A stretch of DNA of 64,000 bases, taken from assembly GCF_052857255.1 (NCBI RefSeq), contig NC_135505.1, positions 65,512,149-65,576,148 on the forward strand, read 5' to 3'. The translations under genes were made by a program, and so were the position numbers. Shown in pieces: positions 25,201-33,416 of the stretch (position 1 is the stretch's first letter; each line of letters opens with the position of its first letter). This DNA comes from Amblyomma americanum. Taxonomy: Eukaryota > Arthropoda > Arachnida > Ixodida > Ixodidae. A model generated the notes under the pieces. It did not search any database. It saw only the letters and a list, made by a program, of their open reading frames with translations, and was not told the origin of the DNA.

Positions 25201-28200
25201 GGGTGTTCAGGTTGGGCAAATTAGGAATGCGATTTCAGAAGTCGACAACCAAGCCTTGTGCTTGCGAATTTTCAGCCAGTTTAGTGCGTGCTTTGCCGGA
25301 TGAAGAAAGATTCTCTTTTAGGCATATACGGAGTTTAATGGGTGCCATCTGTGCTCCACTACACGGCTAAGAAACAAGCTCTGCTGACTGATTATGTTTA
25401 GAGAACAACGTCAGTGATAATACATTCGGACCTCGCACCATACACACAGAGCTAAAAAAAGCACACCTTTCTTTTCACTTGAGAACATTTCAAAATAATG
25501 TCGAAATATTGTTTCTCAAAGTGTCGGTGTTTAACACCTACTCCGATCATAGAGACGCGAGAACGTTCCAACTCAAGAATCACTTGTGTCACTTTGTTTT
25601 CTTACATAGCTCATATAGGAGCCAGGTAGAACGTACAGTGTGTATAAAGAAATTATCTGTTGAACGCATACTCACATAATGATTATGACATTCCCACCAT
25701 ATGGGAACTTCGAAAATGACGTTGAGGCTATATAAAAAAACATAATAAGAGCTAAAATATTTGTGTATTCTCTCTATAATGATTGGCTAGCATTCCAATT
25801 CTCTTGCATATGCGGTGCATACGGCAAATTTCAGAAAAAAGAGGTTATATTATGAGTAATCATATGATTGAACTAATCTCTGCAATGGCAGTTGATTACG
25901 TTTGTAAATTTCGTGGACAATGACTCTCAGTGCAGTTCAACTTTGTTCTGTTTGGATGCAGCCTCGGATGCGCGCATGACGGAGATGGGGCGAGCATTTG
26001 GCCGGCAGGACATATTGGGTCCGAGGACTGCTCGTGGTACGATGGATACATGATGAGCTACGAGTTTGTGAAACCAAACATGTTCTTTTTCTCCGACTGC
26101 TGCCAGAGAGAAGTTATGAACATATACAAGTATGAACTTCCAACCTCTTCGCAGGGTGCTACTTTGTTTACACTGTTTGCAAAGTGTCATGCTTTAATTT
26201 CAGCCGCCCTAATTACCGTTGCCTCAGGGAAGAAAGTTCCCAAAATACAGGACTGTCTGTGAGCCAGCTTCCAGGCGAGGTGTCAGACCTGGACACCTTT
26301 TGCCAGAAAGTCTACAACATGTATCCCTACGTTGAAGCCGACATGGTGGGTTTGTTAGGTTTCACTTTCCTCAGGAAAGTGAAAAGTGCGCGAGTGAATG
26401 CATGCTTCTGATGCTATGTTCCTCATGAAAAGTTGAACTCGCTACTCGTGTGGACTCAAAGCAAATGACCGTTAAGCCTAATTTGCACTTGTTGCCTTAA
26501 GATTCAAATTTTTCTTTGGAAATTTTTATTCTTCTGCAGATATATTTTTCTTCTCTCCCTAGGAATATAATATGAGCAGCTGTGAAGTTAGGTGCTACAT
26601 TGACAAGGCCCTCCGCAGCATGATTATAACTGCTGTCGATGGAGTTAAATGCGGGAAGGACAAAGTGAGTAAATTATTTTTGCCAGTTTCTGGCGATGAT
26701 ATTGTCTATAAGAGAGAGGGGGGTGAACGTCTATCAGAAGTTGGTTGGGGCCGGGCAATGTGGCAGGAGGTATTGCCAAAAGTTACCAACAAGGTTGAAG
26801 AATATATATTTCTCCCGATACTGATATCACACAATAAATGTGTCGTTCATTCTGGCTTAAAATACAGTAGCCCATGTAGTTTTTATTCCCACCTATTAGA
26901 TGCTAGAAATAAAATTAGGCTCACAGCTGAAGAGCTAAAAAGGATGGGCAATTTATTACCAGATGCTGCATTGTAGGTACAAAAGACGCCCCTGCAACAC
27001 TGGGTATCGCATAGAACGGAGTAGATATAGCCGAGTACCCCAGGGATCTTATTAAATATTTCAAATTGAAAGCGTTAGCTTGTCCCCATTATTGCGTGCA
27101 ACTTTGAAACCGTGTTTTTTACGGTGTAGCCCTCTCAGGGTAGTTTCGCGCTTCATTTCTAAACCCGAAAATATTCTCTCAGCAATGTATTACTACCGGT
27201 ACTTGTCCAGTTAACAGAACGGAAAGCTCGTCTGAGAGACTAGAAGAACTAACTTAGTTTGCAAAGAATTACAATATATCCGGTTCCTGCGGAAGAGGAC
27301 TAACACGACAAAGTAAGCTTAATAATTAAAACAACACTGGACAAAAGTTTTCGCGAGTACAATTGTCCTCATGCACACAGTTCACTAATGCGTTCGTACG
27401 AACCCATATTTGCCGAAAATTAAAAAAAACTTATGAAAAATATAATTCGCAATATCAATCTTTTATTTGAGATCACAGTTAAGAATCATCTTTTTATGGG
27501 TAGAAATATTTTTCTCAACACCCAATTTTGAGCCACCCTGAGAAGTTGAAAACCAGTCAAATTCACAACCTGATATAATGAAAACTAAACATTTTGACAG
27601 ATTTACCTGTCTGGTTGGGTTTGAAGACATAATAAACTGCACATCTCCAACCAAAAATGTTGACTTTAACCCAACGTTTCGAAGCCGACTCGGCTCCTTC
27701 ATCAGGGGTGACTGACGGCAGTAGCTAGCTTCTTTTAAGCATGGAGGAGAGGGGGGGGGGGGGGGGTGGGTGATAAGAACGACAGCTGTGCCACGCAAGG
27801 CGCGGTGGAAGGGGAGGGGTTTTAGGCTAGTCACGCTGGCGCACTGATATTGTTCGGGGGGGTTTGGATATGTCCAAATGTGTGCTGTTGATATTGTTCG
27901 GGGTGGTTTGGATATGTCCAAATATGTGCGGTTGATATTGTTCGGGGTGGTTTCGATATGTCCAAACCACTACGAACAATATCAACCGCACAAAAGGAAA
28001 CCTGCCCCCAGCTTATGCCCAGGGACTTCGCTCTTCAACGCAACGAAAAAAAGTCGCCATTCACCACCTCCCTGCAGTGCGCCAGCGTGAATAACAGCCT
28101 AAAACCCCTCGCCCTCCACCGCGCCTTGCGCGACACAGCTGTCGTTCTTTTCACCCCCCCCCCACTCCCCCCACACTTAAAAGACGCTAGCTACTGCCCT

Positions 28201-30483
28201 CAGTCACCCCTGATGTAGGAGCCGAGTCGGCTTCGAAACGTTGGGTTAAAGTTAACATTTTTGGTTGGAGATATGCAGTTTCTTATAAAACAACCTGATA
28301 TGTGTTGCAAAGCTTCAAACACTTGGCATCGGGTTTAAGATCACATTCTCATTACACGGTGGCATTTTTGTTTTGACAATGCGGAAAAAATATTCGGTTT
28401 TTGCACAGTCACAGTCTAGTCGCTCTGGTCAAATTTCAAAAACGCCGTTCAGAGAAGACTGGCTGATCTTTCTGAGCGCACACAGCGCACAAAACTGAAC
28501 GATTAGAAAACAGACTCTTGCAAAGCGGAAGTTCAAACCTTTTTGAACAGACGCTAGCGGCCGCAAGCATTAACATAAAAAATTTTACATTACTGTGCAA
28601 AGGCGGTGTCCTGCATGAAGAACTGAAGGCTTATATGAGTGAAGCCCAGTTTCGTCCTTTTGTGGAAACCCGTTACCGCTTTATTTGGAAAAAGCGCACC
28701 TTAAGACACGGAGAGAGGAAGATATAACAACACAGCGCTGAACGACAGAGCTGTGTCCGTGTCTTAAGGTGCGTTTTTTTCATATCTGAACTAGCGTCTA
28801 ACCCGTTTGACCACCCTTGCCTTTACTGCTTAAATTTCTCGAGAAAGCCATTCGAGACGTGAGAAATGGACACGTACGTGCTAATGTGTCTACATCATAT
28901 GGTGCAGTTCTGGTCCTCAGGCAGTTCTTAAATGACGCCAGTGTACCTGCCCGTGTCATTTTTCAGCGATCTACACACTTCTGAGATGTACGCTGGAGAA
29001 AATTCTGAGCTCGAATATCTTTTCACCGTCCGCAAGCTATTCTGCATGTTTTACGCGTTGGGACTGGGATGCATTTGGAAAGAATATTTTTGCGCAGTAT
29101 TTCATATTACAATGTATATTCGCTCCGCTAGTCGTCCGTGAAACGTTAGCTCCTGCAAATTCAACAACTTATTGTCTGAGGATGCCACCGTTTCCATTTT
29201 TTTTATTCGTCCTGCGATAGTATGAACTTTGGCAGGCAGCGAGGCAGCAGTGTAGCTTTCACCACAAATATCCACACATATGCCGAGTGCATGGTTTTCA
29301 GCAGGTCAGAAAAAATAGGGAAAATTTTCCACGCAATTAGCAGCTCGAAAAACTTTCATTAAATTGAAAAAGGCATTTAAAAGACCTGCAAGTTCTGTGA
29401 CGAGCGCTGTTTTCCTTTTTAGCGGTAATGCTGCGCTCAGGCTGATGCTAATGAGTAATAATGGCTTAATTATTACCATTAAGCAGTGCTAAATTCTGTC
29501 ATCGTTCAGCTTCCAAAGCATTCGCTTACTACAAGTGCAAAGTTAGCATGACAGCTTCGAGATAACAGCAGCTAGGTGTGAGTATTGCGAGCTTCATAAT
29601 GAAGAAAAAAACAGTGATTTCGGACATACATTCTCCTGAGCTGTTGTGGACATGCGTTGAAACACAAAAAGAATGGTATGATTCTGAACAAAGCTAAACG
29701 ATTTGAGAATGAAATCTCAGCGCATTATTTTAGAAGTGCTAGAAGCCTGTGTTATAGCTTTTTCACTGTTCGTAAAAACTTGTTGCATTTTACACATACA
29801 TCTTTGCTCCTGGGAGCAATTTGTTATAATATGCGCTGAAAACCTCAAAATACGCGGAAATGTTGTAACGCTTAGGAGAAAAATGAGCGAATGGTTCCCG
29901 TTTGTCCCTTACTGAAGGGAAAGGTTATGGAACTTCAAGCATATGAAATATATCAACACAGGTAAGTCTTCTAGTAGTGTGCATAGTTTCTGCTTTTTCT
30001 GTCCCGATGATCAAAGTTCAGAAGGATAGTTGTGTATGACCTAAAGGAAAATTGGGCGTCGATAAAGTTTAACATGGCACGTTAACAGTTGTCATCGCTT
30101 GGTATACGAAATTCAGGTGGCTTTATGCTGTAACAAATAATCGCTTTTTTTACTGTCTGTTTGAGTCTTCCAAATACTATGAGATTTATTCCTTAACTCA
30201 GCACACCACCTACACTACTTCATGATACCTGTAGACACGTCACCACAAGAGATATCTCTGTTCGGCCTAAAATTTTGCTGGTGTTTTCGCTGGAAGTCTA
30301 CTGGCAGGCACTCCATAGCGCATGGACTGATTTGTGTTGTAGAAAAAGTAACATTTGCATCAAAATGTGCATCTTTTATTTCAGATCTGCATCCTCGGAA
30401 ACTGCACGTTAGCAGAAACAAAACACAAACAGGTCAACATTGTCAAAAAGGCCCTCCGGTGGATTGGTTTCCTCTTTTCATAA
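1086..30483 (+). CDS. Salivary-type reprolysin (M12B) metalloprotease gene, 10 visible exons, 5' end outside window
   Basis: This is a secreted zinc endopeptidase of the tick salivary metalloprotease (reprolysin-like, M12B) family. Members are known to cut extracellular matrix and fibrin(ogen) at the feeding site. Exons at 1086-1218, 9866-9987, 13297-13371, 19370-19515, 22314-22363, 24076-24184, 25962-26129, 26204-26345, 26563-26664 and 30385-30483 join without frame conflict into 381 codons plus stop. By visible residue: prodomain end 1-50, catalytic domain about 52-268, zinc motif HELAHSLGCAHD 207-218, Met-turn DGYMMSY 239-245, short Cys-rich tail to 381. No disintegrin domain or membrane segment is seen. 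Family members are usually about 450-510 residues, so the signal peptide and roughly 100 prodomain residues lie left of position 1. No stop or frameshift breaks the model. Exon joins are inferred from splice sites and phase, without transcript support. Confidence 0.9.
1660..1815. repeat. GA microsatellite and a probable dispersed repeat
   Basis: A (GA)n run at 1679-1696 is followed by a purine-rich stretch and a 'gttaaccgg...ttggctaacctacactgg' segment. From memory this resembles a dispersed tick repeat that carries GTTAAC and 'CCTACACTGG' blocks. The family was not identified. Confidence 0.35.
9335..9505 (-). repeat. tRNA-derived SINE fragment (Ruka-like)
   Basis: The reverse complement begins with a 'CCCCGGTGGCTCAGTGGTTAGG' type A-box head (given here in two parts on the sequence: CCCCGGTGGCTC, then AGTGGTTAGG), continues through the body motif 'TTTCGATGGAGGCG' and ends in the 'CCACCTGGTGGTCGAAA' type block, here inverted as tcgaccacctgggg. 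The same order is seen in the better copy at 14161. It ends about 360 bp before metalloprotease exon b. The B box is degenerate. Confidence 0.75.
9866..9987 (+). CDS. Metalloprotease exon b: start of catalytic domain
   Basis: The acceptor is tccgcag (ending 9865) and the donor gtatgc (9988). The exon completes a glycine codon left by exon a, then encodes RRLPEEIHPELHIVVDY and the first helix region (FDEKKISKYLAIM). 'PExHxVVD' is the usual opening of the tick reprolysin catalytic domain. The arginine pair just before it could be a processing site, which is inference. The exon ends in phase 0. Confidence 0.87.
9988..13296 (+). other. Metalloprotease intron of about 3.3 kb
   Basis: It holds a second minus-strand SINE fragment (10344-10536). 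Open reading frames of up to 149 codons (minus strand 11009-11458, plus strand 12066-12431) show no motif, no homologue that I recognise and no codon-like conservation. Confidence 0.7.
10344..10536 (-). repeat. Degenerate tRNA-derived SINE fragment (Ruka-like)
   Basis: It shows the inverted 'TTTCGACCACCTGGGGTGTATTGACATG' order in pieces (tttcgaccacctgggg, then the acacagctcacgggag block) and an inverted A-box-like end near 10505-10536. It is more diverged than the copy at 9335. Confidence 0.65.
13297..13371 (+). CDS. Metalloprotease exon c
   Basis: This 75-nt exon is in phase 0 at both ends. The acceptor is tgtgccag (ending 13296) and the donor is the near-perfect gtaagt (13372). It encodes 25 residues beginning ANLRFRSM and ending RIVGITVTKD, matching the family's 'NLRY...P.I.L.IVG...T.D' strand. 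A tRNA-derived SINE lies about 0.8 kb downstream in the next intron. Confidence 0.9.
14161..14390 (+). repeat. tRNA-derived SINE, near full length (Ruka-like)
   Basis: It has an RNA polymerase III A box (TGGCTCAGTGATTACGG, 14170-14186) and a B box (GGTTCGAACC, 14214-14223) spaced as in a tRNA gene. The SINE body follows, with 'gcatttcgatggaggcgaa' and 'gacgttaaaccacct'. The tRNA-like head does not fold into a full tRNA, so it is not a tRNA gene. This arrangement matches the tick SINE Ruka as I remember it. Confidence 0.85.
15540..15960 (-). pseudogene. Unrecognised coding-like relic in intron
   Basis: The minus strand has an open frame of 120 codons from an ATG at 15902, and the frame remains open upstream for about 20 more codons. 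Composition is locally GC-rich and codon-like (for example SWKAIPRDCFLHPFKDTR). Stops break the frame above about 15960. It may be a transposase or retrogene relic, but I could not place it in a family. Confidence 0.3.
16443..16813. mobile_element. Solo LTR, same family as the gypsy element at 47129
   Basis: It starts TGCCGCC, ends CGTGACA (TG...CA), is 371 bp long and is flanked by ATAT on both sides (16439-16442 and 16814-16817). The body follows the 373-bp LTRs at 47129 and 50535 block by block: the 'tctgccgc..cac..c.ctttatc' segment, 'attgatcgcagccagg', 'gttcgacgaccgc', then an AATAAA and the closing 'gtcaccac.acgtgaca'. It probably arose by LTR-LTR recombination. Confidence 0.85.
19370..19515 (+). 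CDS. Metalloprotease exon d, followed by a GC donor
   Basis: The acceptor is ttgttttcttccag. The exon starts in phase 0 with VSDEPYI, contains an N-glycosylation-like NHT twice, and ends with ADADIVFLLTG, the buried strand that precedes the active-site region in this family. It ends with two bases of a glycine codon at GG|gcaagt, so the donor is GC rather than GT. GC donors of this exact consensus are a known minor class. Using the apparent upstream or downstream GT instead would break the frame. Confidence 0.88.
19516..22313 (+). other. GC-AG intron of about 2.8 kb
   Basis: It begins gcaagt and ends tttccag. A locally GC-rich patch (21405-21935) contains open frames in both directions but no recognised domain. 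Confidence 0.7.
22314..22363 (+). CDS. Metalloprotease exon e: 50-nt micro-exon
   Basis: This short exon lies between acceptor cattttccag (ending 22313) and donor gtaagc (22364). Its first base completes the glycine codon of exon d, 16 codons follow (starting RNMSRWKDG), and the last base starts the glycine completed by exon f. Both phases fit exactly. The peptide fills the place where family members carry a variable 'LTG.DM' loop before 'GFAYLGGVC'. No other segment of the 19516-24075 interval was seen to do this. Confidence 0.82.
22364..24075 (+). other. Metalloprotease intron of about 1.7 kb
   Basis: No exon or mobile element was recognised. A minus-strand open patch at 22883-23237 is unassigned. 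Confidence 0.65.
24076..24184 (+). CDS. Metalloprotease exon f: first half of zinc motif
   Basis: The acceptor is tcttttatag and the donor gtgagc (24185). It encodes FAYLGGVCTKW and, at the 3' end, the zinc-binding start HELAH with the catalytic glutamate. The exon ends with two bases (AG) of the serine codon inside the HExxHxxGxxHD motif, so the active site is assembled only after splicing. Confidence 0.93.
24185..25961 (+). other. Metalloprotease intron of about 1.8 kb that splits the zinc motif
   Basis: It runs from gtgagc to ggatgcag in phase 2. The content is AT-rich with nothing recognised. Confidence 0.85.
25962..26129 (+). CDS. Metalloprotease exon g: second half of zinc motif and Met-turn
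   Basis: The first base completes the serine codon, then LGCAHDGDG supplies the third zinc histidine and the family aspartate. Downstream are the Met-turn DGYMMSY and a CSWYDGY segment, then FSDCCQREV. The exon ends with AA of a codon at donor gtatga (26130). The reading frame stays open into the following 74-nt intron, so intron retention would give a truncated, altered tail. Confidence 0.93.
26204..26345 (+). CDS. Metalloprotease exon h: Cys-rich region
   Basis: The acceptor is gctttaatttcag. The first base completes an asparagine codon, giving NRPNYRCLREE, a typical continuation of 'CCQRE' in tick metalloproteases. The exon then encodes LDTFCQKVYNMYPYVEADM. It ends in phase 0 at donor gtgggt (26346). 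The intron before it is only 74 nt. Confidence 0.9.
26563..26664 (+). CDS. Metalloprotease exon i: Cys-rich region
   Basis: The acceptor is tctccctag and the donor a strong gtgagt (26665). It encodes 34 residues in phase 0, with SSCEVRCYI and ending VKCGKDK. Cysteine spacing matches the region before the final 'C..G.C' turn of tick salivary metalloproteases. Confidence 0.9.
27630..28285. repeat. Large palindromic (foldback) repeat with internal 44-bp tandem units
   Basis: The two halves are inverted copies. 'ctccaaccaaaaatgttgac' at the left matches the reverse complement of the right end, as do the 'acgtttcgaagccgactcgg' block and the 'ctagcttctttt' block. A G-run (27751-27766) is opposite a C-run. 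Near the middle, three units of 44 bp start at 27846, 27890 and 27934 with 'gatattgttcgggg'. The apex is near 27957, where 'ggttgatattgttcg' meets 'cgaacaatatcaacc'. It probably derives from a Penelope-like or similar element end. Confidence 0.8.
28688..28781. repeat. Short inverted repeat (hairpin)
   Basis: The arm gcgcaccttaagacacgg at the left is met by ccgtgtcttaaggtgcg at the right, with about 45 bp between. The ends are A-rich and T-rich. It looks like a small foldback element or the fragment of a larger one. Confidence 0.7.
30385..30483 (+). CDS. Metalloprotease terminal exon with stop
   Basis: The acceptor is atcttttatttcag. In phase 0 it encodes ICILGNCTLAE and then a basic, partly hydrophobic tail ending in TAA at 30481-30483. 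'CxxGxC' directly after the CGKDK of exon i fits the family's closing cysteine turn. The hydrophobic end (ALRWIGFLFS) is too short for a membrane anchor. It was chosen as terminal exon because of the in-frame stop and the polyadenylation signal three bases on. Confidence 0.8.
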   Translation: MCILGNCTLAETKHKQVNIVKKALRWIGFLFS

Positions 30484-30486
30484 CAT

Positions 30487-30492
30487 AATAAA
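30487..30492 (+). terminator. Polyadenylation signal AATAAA of the metalloprotease gene
   Basis: A canonical AATAAA lies three bases after the TAA stop. The 3' untranslated region would then be only a few tens of bases, which is short but possible. Confidence 0.65.
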
Positions 30493-31214
30493 TTTGTTCC
30501 GTTCATAATATCATACAATAGCTTCAAACAATGGCATAATAGCAACTGTCATTATTCTCTATACAAAACATTTAAAAAATCCACAATGACCAAGAATTCA
30601 GTAATATTTCAGTCCTGATGTCGATGAGTTTTTATGGGGCCACCGCACAGGCAGCCAATTAGCGCTCTGGTGCGATATATTAATCTGCACAGGGTGACGT
30701 GAAATATTCATTTTTAAAGCCTTTTTAAAGAGTAGAAACTAAGCACTAAGCCAGAGGGAAGCTTCAACTATTTGGAGATCGGTGAGTACTCTGCAGTATT
30801 GGGGATTCAACAGGCTACCTTCCGCATGAGGTTCGATGAGGAAAGTGCGGGGATATAACTCGGTCATAATGCATAGCCTAATGGTGTTAAAAACAAGCAT
30901 CCTATTCCTTTCATTGTCTGAGGGCATTCTTAAGTTGCCGCTCAGTAATCATGACCGTTTGGATATCAAATTAATGGCAACTATCAAACAGGTACAGCAT
31001 CAGGATTAAGTACTAAATACAATTGAGAACCAGAAAACAAAATAATCAATTCAGAAGCCATATTTAAAGAGATTTTCTCTTAGAGGATACCTGTTTCATC
31101 AACGAAACCGCGACAGTAACTGGGTTATGCCCTTTGGCTTTGCGCAAGCAAGCACTGAATCTAACATTCTCCAGCTGAGTCGGGCAAAAGGTTTACACAA
31201 CACAACGTGTCTTT
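30493..31214. other. Intergenic spacer between the two metalloprotease genes
   Basis: About 0.7 kb lies between the poly(A) signal and the next signal-peptide ATG. It presumably carries the downstream promoter. I see no clear TATA box at a convincing distance. Confidence 0.5.
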
Positions 31215-31274
31215 ATGGTCTTAGTCGGAGCCGCGTTCATTTTTATGAATGGTTTTGTGGAGGCAAGCGTTTAC
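31215..31274 (+). CDS. Signal-peptide exon, probable first exon of a second metalloprotease
   Basis: An ATG opens 20 codons with a hydrophobic core (VLVGAAFIFMNGFV), then EASVY, then a perfect gtaagt donor in phase 0 at 31275. Tick salivary metalloproteases typically have a short signal-peptide exon ending in a similar 'EAS.VY' before 'YP' of the prodomain, which is from memory of the family. It lies 0.7 kb downstream of a complete metalloprotease 3' end on the same strand, the head-to-tail layout expected of a gene cluster. No later exon of this gene was found in the window, so the assignment is inference. It could begin another secreted protein. Confidence 0.6.
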
Positions 31275-31344
31275 GTAAGTGGGGCAGCCTTAACTTACTG
31301 TATTAGTGCAAAACTGGGACCGGAGCGTCACGCTTCTTTTCTAT

Positions 31345-32047
31345 TGTGGAAATATGGAGGGACAAACCTTTCGCCCCGCCCGCACTCCCACTCCGCGGAT
31401 GCAGCGTTCCCGCTCGCTAACCGCGGAGGGGTTCGTGCTCGAGGGACAAAGGGAAGGGACGACACAGCGTTAACACTCATATGCTATTTATTACACTTGA
31501 AATTAATACACAGAGTGGGCCAGCTAGCTACAAAACATCAACGAGGCATTCCTCGGAAATAGAAGGCTACGTAAGAAGGACTTCCGACTTACCGGCTGGG
31601 GCAGGGGCGCGACTTCGGAGGTATCGGCGGCGAACGTTTGTATGCGCCGATAATGGCGGCCGGGTTTTCCCGTTCGCGCAGCATTCTTGGGGCAAAGCCA
31701 TTCCCTAGCATTTGCTGGGGAAGGCGGTCAGAGCGCGCGTTTGCTGCGCTAGCTTCGCTGCCTGGAACCAGAAGTCCAGCGGCAAGGCACAACGGATCCC
31801 CGTGCGCCTGCCGCGGAAGGTGACGAGAGCGTGCGGCTCCAACCGCTCACCACGCTGGCCGGATCCCGAAGGGCCTCCCTCCGGTTCCGCAGAATTCCGC
31901 GTAACCTACGAGGTGGCGCTCCCGTCGCCGTTCCCTTTCCCCCATGAGGGAGACTTCCCTCCTCGCCCAGCCGGGGGCTGTCCGTCCCGACGGCCGACGA
32001 TGAAGATGGGCCGCATCGAAACGGAGGGGGGAAACAGGTTCTCCACA
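31345..32047 (-). repeat. 3' LTR (703 bp)
   Basis: It begins TGTGGA and ends TCCACA, a 6-bp perfect inverted end. By eye it differs from the other LTR at only two sites (31500 A versus C, 31674 T versus G), with no length change. An AATAAA on the minus strand (near 31485) would serve as polyadenylation signal. Confidence 0.93.
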
Positions 32048-33416
32048 TCCCTCCCTCCTTAAATGTCGGCCTACGGTTGAACCCGTCCATGGATGCCATC
32101 GACGAAGGGGCCACGAGCGTTGCGATGATGACTGCAAGACAGCTCGTACAGGCGGGGTGCCGGGGTCATCCGATGAGCAGCAAGGTCACCGGGCACCCGT
32201 CCTTGTCCCGCGGCAGGCATCCAAAATTAGCGTGTCGGGAGGGTGTTGTTCGCGCCGACGCGCCTTTGTTGGAAGGTAGAGGGGCTGCCCCCCCCTCTCG
32301 TAGCCGCTGCAAACTGCTCGCCGGAGACTGCAGCTCGATGACTCATGGCCGCAAGGCAGCAGGCAGAGACCCATACAATGGACAGCAGGCCGGGGCAGCT
32401 TCTCTTGAACTCTGCATATCGCTCCTAGGATCTCCAAAAGTTTGCATCGAAAACAATGGAGACCGCGTAAACTCACCATTTGGTAAAGTGCGGAGCAATG
32501 CAAGTGCCAAACAGTCCTATCCGGCATTGCCCAAACGCTCGGTTCATTTGAACGTAGCTGGCTCTCTTCGGACGAAGCACATTCGCGGTTCGCTTTCCGG
32601 CATGGTGATGTTAGGCTCACTTGAGCTGCGTTAGCGTCTCTGGTTCCGCGAAATTATAAATTCGCTTCGCAGCCCAAAAAAGTAAGTTCGTTCGAACAAA
32701 GTCAGCTTTCTGTAGTTGAGCGAGACCTCTCGGCTCTAGCGAGGTTAAATATACAACAAGCAAGCCCGTTTGCGCGTGCTTGTGCCACGGTACGACTGTG
32801 TCCTCCCAAAAGCGACAGGCAGCTCCCGAAGAGCCTTAGGCCTACTCGCTCTTACACTTCCGGGTGCCAACAAAGGGCCAAGGACAATAGCTAGAACACA
32901 ACGCCACGAGAAGATACGTCTCTGCCAAGGTGACCCTAACGCGAACGGCGCCTACCGCTTCCCGCGGTGTCGCAGCGCCCCGGTGCTTTTCCTGTAATCA
33001 CGACTGCAATCCAAAACAGCTGACTACGGCACCCGGCTCCCAGAGCCAAAGAGACAGGACAGAGAATATTTACAACTATGTACAAGAAAAATCGGGCCAC
33101 CCTCCAGGCTTCCGCATTCACTCGCTTCTGGCTTGCTGTTCTCCGTGGGCGTCTCGGTCTCGCTCTCCATGAGCGGACCTCGTAGGTTCACCTTCCACAG
33201 GTGTACCGATGAAGTGCTCATCAAAAGCTTAGCATGCACGGCAATCCTCCCATGCTGCTATTACGCTCATCTCGCTGTCAAGAAAGCATCTTCGCCTTGC
33301 TAGCAACTCCGAATTCGGTTCAGGCCTAACGCTGTTCCAAATCCGGGCGGGCATTCCACGAACCGAACTGACTGCCGTCCCTCGTCCCAAGAGCTTGCCA
33401 CACGTTGGGGCGCCAT
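32048..33416 (-). other. Interior of the non-autonomous LTR element, no pol
   Basis: It is GC-rich, with open frames on both strands (for example a 185-codon frame at 32077-32634 on the plus strand, antisense to the element, and 144 codons at 32186-32620 on the minus strand). Neither shows protease, reverse transcriptase, integrase or zinc-knuckle motifs. The element would depend on proteins of another element for movement. Confidence 0.7.

Larger units (their letters stand above)
26665..30384 (+). other. Last metalloprotease intron, about 3.7 kb
   Basis: It runs from gtgagt to tttcag. It contains the large palindrome at 27630-28285 and a smaller hairpin at 28688-28781. The rest shows no recognised feature. 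Confidence 0.75.

Noticed and set aside
26572..26976. 134-codon open frame read through as a single protein
   Set aside because: Only 26563-26664 matches the metalloprotease family; the remainder runs past a strong gtgagt donor and is intron.
32077..32634. 185-codon plus-strand gene
   Set aside because: It lies antisense inside the LTR retrotransposon, in GC-rich sequence where long frames arise by chance, and has no domain.
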